DNA of 64,000 nt from Nocardia testacea NBRC 100365 (GTDB taxonomy: Bacteria; Actinomycetota; Actinomycetes; Mycobacteriales; Mycobacteriaceae). Below, one piece after another: positions 51,466 through 59,471 of the stretch. The position numbers were made by a program, and so were the translations under genes. The notes below the pieces were generated by a model. The model was not told the DNA's origin. It saw nothing but the letters and a program-made list of their open reading frames with translations, and searched no databases. The stretch's first letter is position 1. Every line of letters begins with the position of its first letter. The DNA is taken from positions 1 through 64,000 of the forward strand of contig NZ_BAGJ01000043.1 in NCBI RefSeq assembly GCF_000308775.1. The letters run 5' to 3'.

Positions 51466-52418
51466 CGGAGGTCCTTCGCGATCTGCGCGATCATCTCCCG
51501 GGTGCGTCGTTTGGAGGCGATCAGTTCGTCGCGGGTGTCACCGATGGGCAGCAGGCGGACGGACAGATCGGTGGCGCCGGCCTCGGCGTAGCGGCGCAGG
51601 CCGGCGGCGATGGCGTCCTCGTCTCCGGCGAGGCAGATATCGCCGATATCGCGGGCGTCGCCCTGTTCCAGCAGGCGTTGGTAGTTCGGGGAGACCTCGG
51701 CTTCGCCCAGGATGCGGTTGGCGCGTTCACGGGCGGTGGCGATCTCGCCGGACGCGCACAGGCAGATGGGCAGTCCGGCGATGATTCTCGGGGCGCCGCG
51801 ACCGGCGTCGGCGGCGGCTTTGGTGATGCGGGGGGCGATATGGTCGGCGATGGCGCGTTCGTCGGCCATCCACAGGATGGTGCCGTCGGTGTGCTCGCCG
51901 GCGATACGCAGCATGACCGGACCCAGCGCCGCGACCAGGACGGGCAGGGGTGCCACCGGGCCGAGGTCGAGTGGGTTGTGCACGGTGAAGCTGCCGTTGG
52001 ACACCTCGATGGTGCCGGGGCCGTTCAGGGCGGGGTTCAGGACCTCGAGGTAGTCGCGGGTGTAGGCGGCCGGTTTCTCGTACGGCAGGCCGAGCATGTC
52101 CTGCACGATCCAGTGGTGTGACGGACCCACTCCGAGGGCGAGCCGGCCGCCGGCGACCGCGTGCGCGGACAACGCTTGGCGGGCCAGGGCGATGGGGTGC
52201 TGCGCCTGGAGCGGGACCACCGCGGTACCGAGCTCGATCCGTTCGGTCACCGCGCCGAGCAGGGCCACGGTGACCAGCGCGTCGAAGTCGGTGGGGATCT
52301 GGGGAATCCAGGCGGTGTCCATACCGGCCGCCTCGGCCCATTCGATGTCGTCGATCATCCGGGCGGCCTTGCGCGCGGTGTCGCCGCGCTCAGGTCCGAT
52401 CATCACGCCGATCCGCAC
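51462..52418 (-). CDS. luciferase-like (LLM) F420-dependent type oxidoreductase
   Basis: A 318-residue TIM-barrel flavin/F420 oxidoreductase of the luciferase family. N-terminal MRIGVMIGPERGDTARKAARMI, then EAAGMDTAWIPQIPTDFDAL and the typical RIELGTAVVPLQAQHPIALARQAL segment. GRLALGVGPSHHWIVQDMLGLPYEKPAAYTRDYLEVL completes the family pattern. The GTG start has GGAGGA upstream. In mycolata most such proteins use F420. It lies between the B12 subunit gene and the repeat micro-ORFs, in the mutase operon. The substrate is unknown. Confidence 0.9.
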   Translation of the reverse strand: MRIGVMIGPERGDTARKAARMIDDIEWAEAAGMDTAWIPQIPTDFDALVTVALLGAVTERIELGTAVVPLQAQHPIALARQALSAHAVAGGRLALGVGPSHHWIVQDMLGLPYEKPAAYTRDYLEVLNPALNGPGTIEVSNGSFTVHNPLDLGPVAPLPVLVAALGPVMLRIAGEHTDGTILWMADERAIADHIAPRITKAAADAGRGAPRIIAGLPICLCASGEIATARERANRILGEAEVSPNYQRLLEQGDARDIGDICLAGDEDAIAAGLRRYAEAGATDLSVRLLPIGDTRDELIASKRRTREMIAQIAKDLR

Positions 52419-52505
52419 GATTCCTCCACTCTCATGATTCGGGTGGAGCCGCCGCCCACCGTCACGGCGGCGGCTCCGGGGCCCGGACGACGCGGCGTCC
52501 GGGGG

Positions 52506-52913
52506 TCAGGGTGAGGGCGGCGCCGGGGTTCCGGTGAGCGCCCGCATCTCGGTGACCAGTACGTCCAGCGGAGTGCCGGTCGGGAAGACCGCGGCCGCGC
52601 CGACGGTCCGTAATTTCTCGATATCGCCCTGCGGGATGGTGCCGCCGACCACGACCGCGATATCGGCGGCGTCGGCGGCGCGCAATGCGTCGACCACACG
52701 CTGGGTCAGGGCGACGTGCGCGCCGGACAGAATGCTCAGGCCCACCACTGCCACGTCCTCCTGGACGGCGATGGAGACGATGTCCTCGATCCGCTGCCGG
52801 ATCCCGGTGTAGACGACCTCGAAGCCGGCGTCGCGCAGGGTGCGGGCGACGATCTTGGCACCGCGATCGTGGCCGTCGAGACCGGGTTTGGCGACCAGTA
52901 CGCGCGCGGCCAT
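52506..52913 (-). CDS. B12-binding small subunit of an acyl-CoA mutase
   Basis: A 135-residue cobalamin-binding domain. D13-x-H15-x2-G18 in KPGLDGHDRG supplies the lower-axial histidine; VGLSILSGAHVALTQRVVDAL and VVVGGTIPQGDIEKL follow, with the final GTPLDVL helix, exactly the order of the C-terminal domain of methylmalonyl-CoA mutase. Its ATG overlaps the stop of the large subunit, so both are made together. Separate small and large chains occur in isobutyryl-CoA and related mutases and in archaeal methylmalonyl-CoA mutases. Confidence 0.93.
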   Translation of the reverse strand: MAARVLVAKPGLDGHDRGAKIVARTLRDAGFEVVYTGIRQRIEDIVSIAVQEDVAVVGLSILSGAHVALTQRVVDALRAADAADIAVVVGGTIPQGDIEKLRTVGAAAVFPTGTPLDVLVTEMRALTGTPAPPSP

Positions 52914-54490
52914 CAGAACACCACCGGCTGCTGGAATTCGCCCCAGACGGATTTGAGGGCGGCGGTCATCTCGCCGACGGTGCAGTAGGCGTTGGCGCAG
53001 TCGATCAGCCGGTGCATGAGGTTGTCGTCTCCTTCGGCGCCTCGCGAGAGCGCGGCCAAGGTCTCGCGGACGGCGGCGGTGTCGCGTTCGGCCTTCACCC
53101 GGGCCAGCCGTTTCAGCTGGGTCTCGCGGCCCTCGGAATCCAGTTCGTAGGTGGAGATCTCGGGGGCCGGTTCGTCGGAGACGAATTTGTTCACCCCGAC
53201 CACCGGTTTCGCGCCGGATTCGATGTCCTGGTGCAGTTTGTAGGCTTCGTCGGCGATCAGACCCTGGAGGTAGCCGTCCTCGATGGCCCGGACCATACCG
53301 CCCCGGGTCTCCAGGTCGGTCATGATCTCCTGGATGGCCGCCTCGGTCTTGTCGGTGAGCGCTTCCACGAAATAGGACCCGCCCAGCGGATCTGCCACCC
53401 GGGTTACGCCGGTTTCGTAGGCGAGGATCTGCTGGGTGCGCAGCGCCATGGTCGCCGATTCCTCGCTGGGCAGGGCGAACGGTTCGTCCCAGGCGGCGGT
53501 GAACATGGATTGCACGCCGCCGAGCACGGCCGCCATCGCCTCGTAGGCGACGCGGACCAGATTGTTCTGCGCCTGCGGGGCGTAGAGGGAGGCGCCGCCG
53601 GCTACACAGCCGAAGCGGAACATCGAGGCTTTATCCGTTGTCGCACCGTAGCGTTCGCGGACTATGGTCGCCCAGCGGCGGCGCCCGGCCCGGTATTTTG
53701 CGATCTCCTCGAAGAAATCGCCGTGGGTGTAGAAGAAGAACGAGATCTGCGGGGCGAACTTCTCGATACTCATCCGGCCGCGTTCGACGACGGTATCGCA
53801 GTAGGTGACGCCGTCGGCGAGAGTGAACGCCATCTCCTGGACCGCGGTCGCGCCGGCATCGCGGAAATGCGCGCCGGCCACCGAGATGGCATTGAAACGC
53901 GGGACCTCGGCGGCGCAGAACTCGATGGTGTCGGCGATGAGCCGCAGGGAGGGTTGCGGGGGCCAGATCCAGGTGCCGCGTGAGGCGTATTCCTTCAGGA
54001 TGTCGTTCTGGATGGTGCCGGTGAGCTTCTCCCGCGGCACGCCCTTCTTCTCCGCGGCGGCGACGTAGAAAGCGAGCAGGATCGCGGCTGTGCCGTTGAT
54101 GGTGAAGCTGGTGCTGATCTTGTCCAGGGGGATGCCGTCGAACAGGATCTCGGCGTCGGCGAGGGTATCGACCGCGACACCGACCCGGCCGACCTCCTCC
54201 CCCACTTCGGGATCGTCGGAGTCGTAACCGCATTGCGTGGGCAGGTCGAGGGCGACCGACAGGCCGGTGCCGCCCTGGTCCAGCAGATAGCGATAGCGCC
54301 GGTTGGACTCTTCGGCGGTGCCGAATCCCGAGTACTGCCGGAAGGTCCACAGCCGTCCCCGGTATCCGGTGGCGTAGTTGCCCCGGGTGAACGGGAACGC
54401 GCCGGGCGCGGGTGGTTCGGTACGCCGGTCGTCCGGTCCGTAGACCGGGTCGAGCGGGATACCCGAGGAGGTATGGACTGCGTCGTTCAT
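52913..54490 (-). CDS. acyl-CoA mutase large subunit (methylmalonyl-CoA mutase family)
   Basis: A 525-residue TIM-barrel half of a B12-dependent carbon-skeleton mutase. RQYSGFGTAEESNRRYRYLL corresponds to the substrate-binding region with Y53 (Tyr89 in the Propionibacterium enzyme). TIQNDILKEYASRGTW keeps Gln161 and Arg171, the Arg that binds a substrate carboxylate (Arg207); isobutyryl-CoA mutases have Gln there. In ISVAGAHFRDAGAT the catalytic His208 is kept, but the preceding Tyr243 position is Ala207. This points to a carboxylated substrate possibly bulkier than methylmalonyl-CoA. ATG at 54490. Confidence 0.93.
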   Translation of the reverse strand: MNDAVHTSSGIPLDPVYGPDDRRTEPPAPGAFPFTRGNYATGYRGRLWTFRQYSGFGTAEESNRRYRYLLDQGGTGLSVALDLPTQCGYDSDDPEVGEEVGRVGVAVDTLADAEILFDGIPLDKISTSFTINGTAAILLAFYVAAAEKKGVPREKLTGTIQNDILKEYASRGTWIWPPQPSLRLIADTIEFCAAEVPRFNAISVAGAHFRDAGATAVQEMAFTLADGVTYCDTVVERGRMSIEKFAPQISFFFYTHGDFFEEIAKYRAGRRRWATIVRERYGATTDKASMFRFGCVAGGASLYAPQAQNNLVRVAYEAMAAVLGGVQSMFTAAWDEPFALPSEESATMALRTQQILAYETGVTRVADPLGGSYFVEALTDKTEAAIQEIMTDLETRGGMVRAIEDGYLQGLIADEAYKLHQDIESGAKPVVGVNKFVSDEPAPEISTYELDSEGRETQLKRLARVKAERDTAAVRETLAALSRGAEGDDNLMHRLIDCANAYCTVGEMTAALKSVWGEFQQPVVF

Positions 54491-54565
54491 CGTTGAATAC
54501 GATACTTGCAGAAAATGAGAATGCCAATACCGCTTCGCGCGAACGCGTAATCGACCAGGAGTGAC

Positions 54566-55396
54566 ATGCCGACCGAACAGCAGATCTTCACCGACCGGAC
54601 CCTGGTGATCTCCGGCGCCAGCCGCGGTATCGGCCTCGCCGTCGCCCTCGCGGCGGCCCGGCGCGGCGCGAACGTGGTCCTGTTGGCGAAAACAGCCGAA
54701 CCGCATCCGAGGCTGCCGGGCACCGTGCACACGGCGGTCGCCGAGATCGAGGCGGCCGGCGGGAAAGCGGCCGCGGTGGTCGGTGATGTACGGGTCGAGG
54801 AGGACGTCGCGCGGGTCGTCGAGACCGCGCTGGAACGGTTCGGCCGGATCGACTACTGCGTGAACAATGCCAGCGCCATCGCCACCGAACCCACCGAGCA
54901 GCTCGCGGCCAAGAAGTTCGACCTGATGCAGCAGATCAACCTGCGCGGCACCTTCCTGCTCACCCGCGCCTGCCTACCCCACCTGAGACAGGCCCCCAAC
55001 CCGCATATCCTCACCGTCGCCCCGCCCCTGAACATCAGCCCCCGCTGGCTGGGCGCGCACCCCTCCTACACGCTCTCGAAATATGGTATGACCCTGCTGA
55101 CCCTCGGCTGGGCCGCCGAGTACGCCGACACCGGCATCGCCGCGAACTGCCTGTGGCCGCAGACCTATATCGCGACCTCGGCGGTGGCGAACCTGCCCGA
55201 CGGCATGAATCTGCTGGAACGATCCCGCGATCCGCGGATAATGGGCGATGCCGCTGCCGAGGTCCTCTCGCGAGAAGCTCGATACAACACCGGCAATTGT
55301 TATATCGACGCGGCCGCCCTCATCGAATCGGGCCGGATCGACCTCGCGGAATACGGCGGCGGCACGAACCCGATCCCGGATATGTTCCTCGACTGA
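54566..55396 (+). CDS. SDR family oxidoreductase (HSDL2-like)
   Basis: A 276-residue short-chain dehydrogenase similar to hydroxysteroid dehydrogenase-like 2. Cofactor motif LVISGASRGIGLAVALAAARRGANVVLLAKT; NNASAIA; the catalytic region HPSYTLSKYGMTLL contains Tyr and Lys, but the usual Ser strand reads ILTVAPPLNIS. The HSDL2-type loop AEPHPRLPGTVHTAVAEIEAAGGKA is present. It is divergent from the mutase operon across a 75-base gap, which contains only a half operator (GAGAAT at 54517). It probably acts on an acyl-CoA or terpenoid alcohol. Confidence 0.9.
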   Translation: MPTEQQIFTDRTLVISGASRGIGLAVALAAARRGANVVLLAKTAEPHPRLPGTVHTAVAEIEAAGGKAAAVVGDVRVEEDVARVVETALERFGRIDYCVNNASAIATEPTEQLAAKKFDLMQQINLRGTFLLTRACLPHLRQAPNPHILTVAPPLNISPRWLGAHPSYTLSKYGMTLLTLGWAAEYADTGIAANCLWPQTYIATSAVANLPDGMNLLERSRDPRIMGDAAAEVLSREARYNTGNCYIDAAALIESGRIDLAEYGGGTNPIPDMFLD

Positions 55397-55464
55397 GCCG
55401 GAACGGGCGTGAGCCGGTCGGGGCGCGTCCGTACGGCATTCGTACCGGCGAACGGCGCCGGCGC

Positions 55465-55669
55465 TCAGGCTTCGACCGCGGTGCCGCAGATCCCACACAC
55501 CTCGAGTGAGCGGCGCTTCCAGCGCGCGACCGGCACGAAGAACACCGTGAACTGCTTGAACTCCTGCACCCGCAGCCACTGCGTCGTGTTGTGACAGCGC
55601 GGGCACGTCCGGGTGCCGCCGAGGCCGAGGTTCCGCCGTTTGGTGCCGAAAACCGAAGATGAAGAACAT
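55465..55669 (-). pseudogene. zinc-ribbon protein gene interrupted by a 1-base insertion
   Basis: The start MFFIFGF and the remainder GTKRRNLGLGGTRTCPRCHN, TTQWLRVQEFKQFTVFFVPV, ARWKRRSLEVCGICGTAVEA form one recognisable two-CxxC zinc-ribbon protein of about 67 residues common in actinobacteria. The two parts lie in different frames because of four T residues on the coding strand (AAAA at 55649-55652 on the plus strand), where three would keep the frame. A real frameshift mutation or a homopolymer sequencing error are equally possible. It is convergent with the SDR gene. Confidence 0.75.
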
Positions 55670-55819
55670 CAGCTCAGCGTAGAGGGCCGGTCGATGAATA
55701 CCGCCGGTTACAGCGTGTGTGCCGCCCCACCGCCCCTTGTCTTATCGGACCGGTCCGGGAAGTGCGTGTGCACCGGGGCCGAGGCCCGTCACGGGCCGGC
55801 AGGACGTGCGGGCGGTAAT

Positions 55820-55903
55820 GCGCCCCCGCGGACAGTGGAGGTGGGGAGAGTCCGGCCGCCGGTGTGGCGCCCCCAAGCAGTAGAGGTCGGGCTCCTGCCG
55901 GCC
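55820..55903. repeat. two imperfect direct repeats in a non-coding stretch
   Basis: 55820-55857 (GCGCCCCCGCGGACAGTGGA...) and 55867-55903 (GCGCCCCCAAGCAGTAGAGG...) share GCGCCCCC, CAGT-GAGGT-GGG and CCGGCC. They lie in the 370-base gap 55670-56039 before the AraC gene, which has no convincing gene. They may belong to a dispersed repeat or be part of a structured leader. Confidence 0.4.
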
Positions 55904-56039
55904 CTTCTTTGGGAGAGGAGGCGCCTCGGGGCCGCGAGAATACCTACACTGAGCCGATGGTCCGGTTATCGAGTACGGGTCCGGTGACCGATGCCGCGAC
56001 GTCCGACTCGGCGCATCCGCCGCACCCGGGCGCACCGGG

Positions 56040-56786
56040 GTGACCGAGCCCGGCCCGCGCTGGCTCGGTGGCGTGGTGTTCACCCCCGGGCTGATGGCCT
56101 TCACGGGCGAGATCGGCGATACCGCGGCCCATTCCCATGCCGCCGTCCAGGTTCTGCTCGTGACCGGCGGCGAAGTCCGGCTCACCGACGCGACGGGGTG
56201 TACCGCCGTCGCCGGATCGGCCATCATCCCACCCGGCGTACGCCATGAAGTGCGCGCCTCCGACTCCGCCACCGGGTTCATCGCCTATCTCGACTCCGCC
56301 GGTATCGCCGGGCGCGCCGCTCTCGCCCGGCTGCACGGCCTGCCCTTCGAGGCCGTCACCAGCTGGATAACCGCCGCCGTGCCGCGCACGACTGCCACGG
56401 CTCCGTCGGCGGACCCCGCACCGCGTTCCTCGAGCCCGTCCCCGCACCCCCTGGTGACCGAGGCCTTGCGGGTGGCCGCCGCGGCCGGTCCCCCACCGAC
56501 GCTGGGAGAACTGGCCGCGGCCGTCGCCATTTCACCGAGCCGGCTGTCGCATCTGTTCACCCAGCACATCGGGCTGCCGTACGCGGCGTGGCGGCGCTGG
56601 ACTCGACTACAGCTGGCGTCCCGCACGGTCCGCACGGGCGGGACACTCACGGAGGCGGCCCACGCGGCCGGCTTCACCGACAGCGCGCATCTGACGAAGA
56701 CCTGCCGGGATCTATTCGGTATCACACCCACCGAAGCACTGGCCGCGGGCGGCTGGCGCCCACCGGGCCGCTCGCGGCTCAGCTGA
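56040..56786 (+). CDS. AraC-family regulator
   Basis: A 248-residue regulator from GTG. The N-terminal cupin-like sensor (HSHAAVQVLLVTGGEVRL, then AGSAIIPPGVRHEVRAS) is followed by a Pro/Ser-rich linker. A C-terminal AraC DNA-binding domain at about 140-240 has two HTHs: LAAAVAISPSRLSHLFTQHI and EAAHAAGFTDSAHLTKTCRD, ending FGITPTEAL. It probably activates the desaturase-family gene 42 bases downstream on the same strand. The sensor shape suggests a small hydrophobic or aromatic ligand. Confidence 0.9.
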   Translation: MTEPGPRWLGGVVFTPGLMAFTGEIGDTAAHSHAAVQVLLVTGGEVRLTDATGCTAVAGSAIIPPGVRHEVRASDSATGFIAYLDSAGIAGRAALARLHGLPFEAVTSWITAAVPRTTATAPSADPAPRSSSPSPHPLVTEALRVAAAAGPPPTLGELAAAVAISPSRLSHLFTQHIGLPYAAWRRWTRLQLASRTVRTGGTLTEAAHAAGFTDSAHLTKTCRDLFGITPTEALAAGGWRPPGRSRLS

Positions 56787-56828
56787 TTTCTACAAGCTCA
56801 CGGTCCGCGATCGGACGACGCTGAGAAC

Positions 56829-57899
56829 ATGTTCCTCCCTGTCCGAACCTTTGTCCGCTATGGCTACGTACCGGTGATGCTGCTCGGTGTGAACGGCACC
56901 GGGATCGCTCTGGCCGCCGGCGGCGCGCCCAAGGCCTGGCTGCTCGCCCTGCTGATCGTCGCCATCGCCCTCTCCTTCGCTGCCGAACGTCTGCTGCCGT
57001 ACGAGAACACGTGGAACTCCGCCCGCGGCGACACCCGGCGCGACACCGTCCATACATTCGTCAACGAAACCTTGGTCCTGGCCGGTGTTCTCGCCGTCCC
57101 CGCACTGGCCGCACTCGTCCCCGGCAACGGATTCTGGCCCACGCACTGGCCGTTCGTCGTCCAGGTGCTGATCGCGATCCTGATCGCCGACCTGGGAATC
57201 ACCCTCACCCACTACGCCAGCCACAAGGTCGGGCTGCTGTGGCGGTTCCACGCCGTACACCACAGCGTCACCCGCTTCTACGGCCTCAACGGCCTGATGA
57301 AACACCCCCTGCACCAGACGATCGAAACGGCTGCCGGCGTCACTCCGCTGTTGCTGGCCGGAATCCCGGTGCCGGTCGCGGCGGCACTGTCGCTGGCCGT
57401 GGCGGTGCAACTCCTTCTGCAACACTCCAACGCGGACTACAGTGTCGGCCCGTTGACCCACGTACTCGCGCTCAATGCGGGCCACCGCTTCCACCACCTG
57501 AAGTGGGCGGGGATCGGCGATGTCAACTTCGGGCTGTTCACCCTGACCTGGGACCACCTGCTGGGCACCTATCGTTACGATCCCGAACGCAGATTCGGCA
57601 GTTCCGATCTGGGCATGGCCGCAAAGCCGGACTACCCCGTCGGCTATCTCGCCCAATTCACCGAACCGTTCACCCGGCGCGGGGGCTGTGAGTCCACCGC
57701 CGCCGCTACGCCCGAGACGACCCGGAGACGACGGCAACCGTCCGGGGCACCCTCGCCTGACCGCCGATCAGCTGAGATCGGAGATATCACGCCCGCCTCG
57801 CCACGACGGCGAAGTTCAGCGGGATCCGCGGGGCCCCGGGCGGCAACGTCCACCCCTGCGGGCACGGCACGAGGTCGGGAAAGGCGGGCCAATCCATGA
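56829..57899 (+). CDS. sterol desaturase / fatty acid hydroxylase family membrane protein
   Basis: A 356-residue integral membrane di-iron oxygenase. Four or more hydrophobic segments and the histidine boxes HYASH, HAVHHS and HRFHHLKW define the family. The functional part ends at about residue 290. The last 65 residues are Ser/Arg/Pro-rich and overlap by 113 bases with the end of the convergent methyltransferase gene, so they may be a run-on tail after loss of an earlier stop. Such enzymes hydroxylate or desaturate lipid, sterol or carotenoid substrates. The AraC gene just upstream is the likely controller. Confidence 0.88.
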   Translation: MFLPVRTFVRYGYVPVMLLGVNGTGIALAAGGAPKAWLLALLIVAIALSFAAERLLPYENTWNSARGDTRRDTVHTFVNETLVLAGVLAVPALAALVPGNGFWPTHWPFVVQVLIAILIADLGITLTHYASHKVGLLWRFHAVHHSVTRFYGLNGLMKHPLHQTIETAAGVTPLLLAGIPVPVAAALSLAVAVQLLLQHSNADYSVGPLTHVLALNAGHRFHHLKWAGIGDVNFGLFTLTWDHLLGTYRYDPERRFGSSDLGMAAKPDYPVGYLAQFTEPFTRRGGCESTAAATPETTRRRRQPSGAPSPDRRSAEIGDITPASPRRRSSAGSAGPRAATSTPAGTARGRERRANP

Positions 57900-58623
57900 T
57901 CGGCAGTTCCTCGACCGCGGTGATCCGCAGCCCCGCCCGCAGCAGCGCCCCCACCACCTCGCCCAATCCGTGCCGCCACTCGGATACGGCGTCGTGCGCG
58001 ATCTGCCCGGCCGAATCCTCGGTATAGCTGCCCGATTCGATGTAGGTACGGTGGCCACCGCCGCCCAGGTAATCGTCGGTGACCTCCCAGGGTTCGAATT
58101 CCATGGACCCGAGGATCGGATGGTCGTCGCGGATCAGGAACACTCCGCCGGGTTCGAGTAGGTCGTGGATCGACTGCGCCCAGTCGTCCAGTTCGGGTAG
58201 CCACACGATGGTTCCGGCACTGGTGACGACGAGGTCGAACCGGCGGTCCAGCACGGCCGAGGCGAACCGCGCGTCGCCTTCCACGAAGGTGATCTCCCGG
58301 CCGGCGGCCCGCGCGATCCGCGCGGCGTGGCTCAGCGAGTTGGGCGAGAAGTCGAGCCCGTGCACATCGCGCGCGCCCAGGCGGGACCAGGAGAGTGTGT
58401 CGATGCCGATATGACACTGCAGATGCAACAGGGACCGATCCCGTACCCCGGATTCCGGGAGATGCGCGGCCAGCACCGCCAGATCGTTGCGCACCACCGG
58501 GGAGATTCGCCCGGTGTCGGCCACGAAGGCATCCACGTCGTACATCCGCGAACGCCGGTGGACCTCGGCGCGATCGTCCCAGTTCGCCCGGTTGGCGGCA
58601 ATCGCCGCGGCCTCGTCCATCAT
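57787..58623 (-). CDS. class I SAM-dependent methyltransferase
   Basis: A 278-residue methyltransferase. Motif I region LLHLQCHIGIDTLSWSRLGA, motif II VHGLDFSPNSL, acidic binding site FVEGDARF, then FDLVVTSAGTIVWLPELDDW and LLEPGGVFLIRDDHP. The overall pattern resembles small actinobacterial methyltransferases of unspecified substrates. It diverges from the TetR gene at 58709 across an 85-base gap containing a perfect inverted repeat, so it is the probable target of that regulator. The 3' end overlaps the desaturase-family gene. Confidence 0.9.
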   Translation of the reverse strand: MMDEAAAIAANRANWDDRAEVHRRSRMYDVDAFVADTGRISPVVRNDLAVLAAHLPESGVRDRSLLHLQCHIGIDTLSWSRLGARDVHGLDFSPNSLSHAARIARAAGREITFVEGDARFASAVLDRRFDLVVTSAGTIVWLPELDDWAQSIHDLLEPGGVFLIRDDHPILGSMEFEPWEVTDDYLGGGGHRTYIESGSYTEDSAGQIAHDAVSEWRHGLGEVVGALLRAGLRITAVEELPIMDWPAFPDLVPCPQGWTLPPGAPRIPLNFAVVARRA

Positions 58624-58656
58624 CGGCCCTTCCAGGGGTCGGTAGCAGGAGCGACC

Positions 58657-58682
58657 GTTTCTATCACACCTGCGATAGAAAC
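58657..58682. promoter_or_regulatory. inverted repeat in the methyltransferase / tetR divergent promoter
   Basis: GTTTCTATC-N8-GATAGAAAC, a perfect 9-bp inverted repeat with spacer ACACCTGC, placed between the two divergent starts (58623 and 58709). A TetR operator controlling both genes is the simplest reading. Confidence 0.7.
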
Positions 58683-58708
58683 CTGAACCGATTTTCTAGA
58701 CTGGGCCG

Positions 58709-59287
58709 GTGCCGGTCCGAGTAGATGCCGAGGCGCGCCGCCGCCATATCGTCGACGCCGCGCTGCGCCTGATCGTGCGCGGCGGTATCACCGCCGCGAC
58801 CTTCCGGAAGGTCGCGGTGGAGGCCGACTTGAATGTGGGGTCGGTGCGGCACTACTTCGCCGACCACGAGTCGCTGGTCGTGGCCGTCGCGACCGAGGTC
58901 GGCGACCGGATGGGGCAGCGGCTGACCCGCCATCGCGCGCCCGGGAACGGAGACCGCGAGGCGGCCCGCCGGCACCTGCTCGCCGTGCTCGCGGAACTGG
59001 TACCGCTGGACGAGGAACGCCATCGCGAAGCGGTCGTCCTGCTGGAGATCATCGCCGCCTCCCGGCTCGACCCCGCGTTCGCACCGGTGGTCCGGCAGAT
59101 GGCCGCGGATCTGCGGCAGGTACTCACCGACGCGGTGGCCGCGACCGGGACCGCCGACCCCGCTCCCGCCGCCGCGCACCTCGCCGCGCTGGTCTCGGGT
59201 CTGTCACTGGACACGGTCACGCCACACGGATCCGTCGACCGCGCGACGATTCTCACCGTGCTGGAACGCCACGTAGCGACCCTCTGA
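58709..59287 (+). CDS. TetR-family regulator, divergent from the methyltransferase
   Basis: A 192-residue TetR protein of the short type: RRRHIVDAALRLIVRGGITA, then ATFRKVAVEADLNVGSVRHYFADHESLV forms the HTH (about residues 8-55). The remainder is the helical ligand domain. GTG start. It has its own likely operator at 58657 shared with the methyltransferase gene. After it, 59290-59433 shows only a short open end without a recognisable gene. Confidence 0.9.
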   Translation: MPVRVDAEARRRHIVDAALRLIVRGGITAATFRKVAVEADLNVGSVRHYFADHESLVVAVATEVGDRMGQRLTRHRAPGNGDREAARRHLLAVLAELVPLDEERHREAVVLLEIIAASRLDPAFAPVVRQMAADLRQVLTDAVAATGTADPAPAAAHLAALVSGLSLDTVTPHGSVDRATILTVLERHVATL

Positions 59288-59433
59288 AAATCAAGTATCG
59301 AAGCGGATCTACTGAAACCGCCAACCACCCCCGGACCATGGGTGACACAGCCGCCGAGGTTCTACCTGGGAGACAGAATCGTGGCCCGGCACGCCACCGC
59401 AATCGAGGTCGCCGCCGAAACCCTGATCAAGAA

Positions 59434-59453
59434 GTGCTGAACTAGTTCAGCAC
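59434..59453. promoter_or_regulatory. 20-bp perfect palindrome upstream of a toxin-antitoxin pair
   Basis: GTGCTGAACTAGTTCAGCAC, 18 bases before the antitoxin start. A perfect palindrome at this point suits conditional autoregulation by the antitoxin/toxin complex, as in Phd/YefM systems. Confidence 0.75.
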
Positions 59454-59471
59454 TGTGCTAATCTCGGACAT

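Noticed and set aside
55741..55903. Cobalamin or other riboswitch before the AraC gene
   Set aside because: A CCTGCC-like box and a CAGTGG sequence are present, but the conserved core of the cobalamin riboswitch and the expected gene type (transport or synthesis of B12) are missing.
59385..59443. Short frame ending IVARHATAIEVAAETLIKKC before the toxin-antitoxin pair
   Set aside because: Only about 20 codons, without start signal or recognisable family; its end lies within the palindrome.
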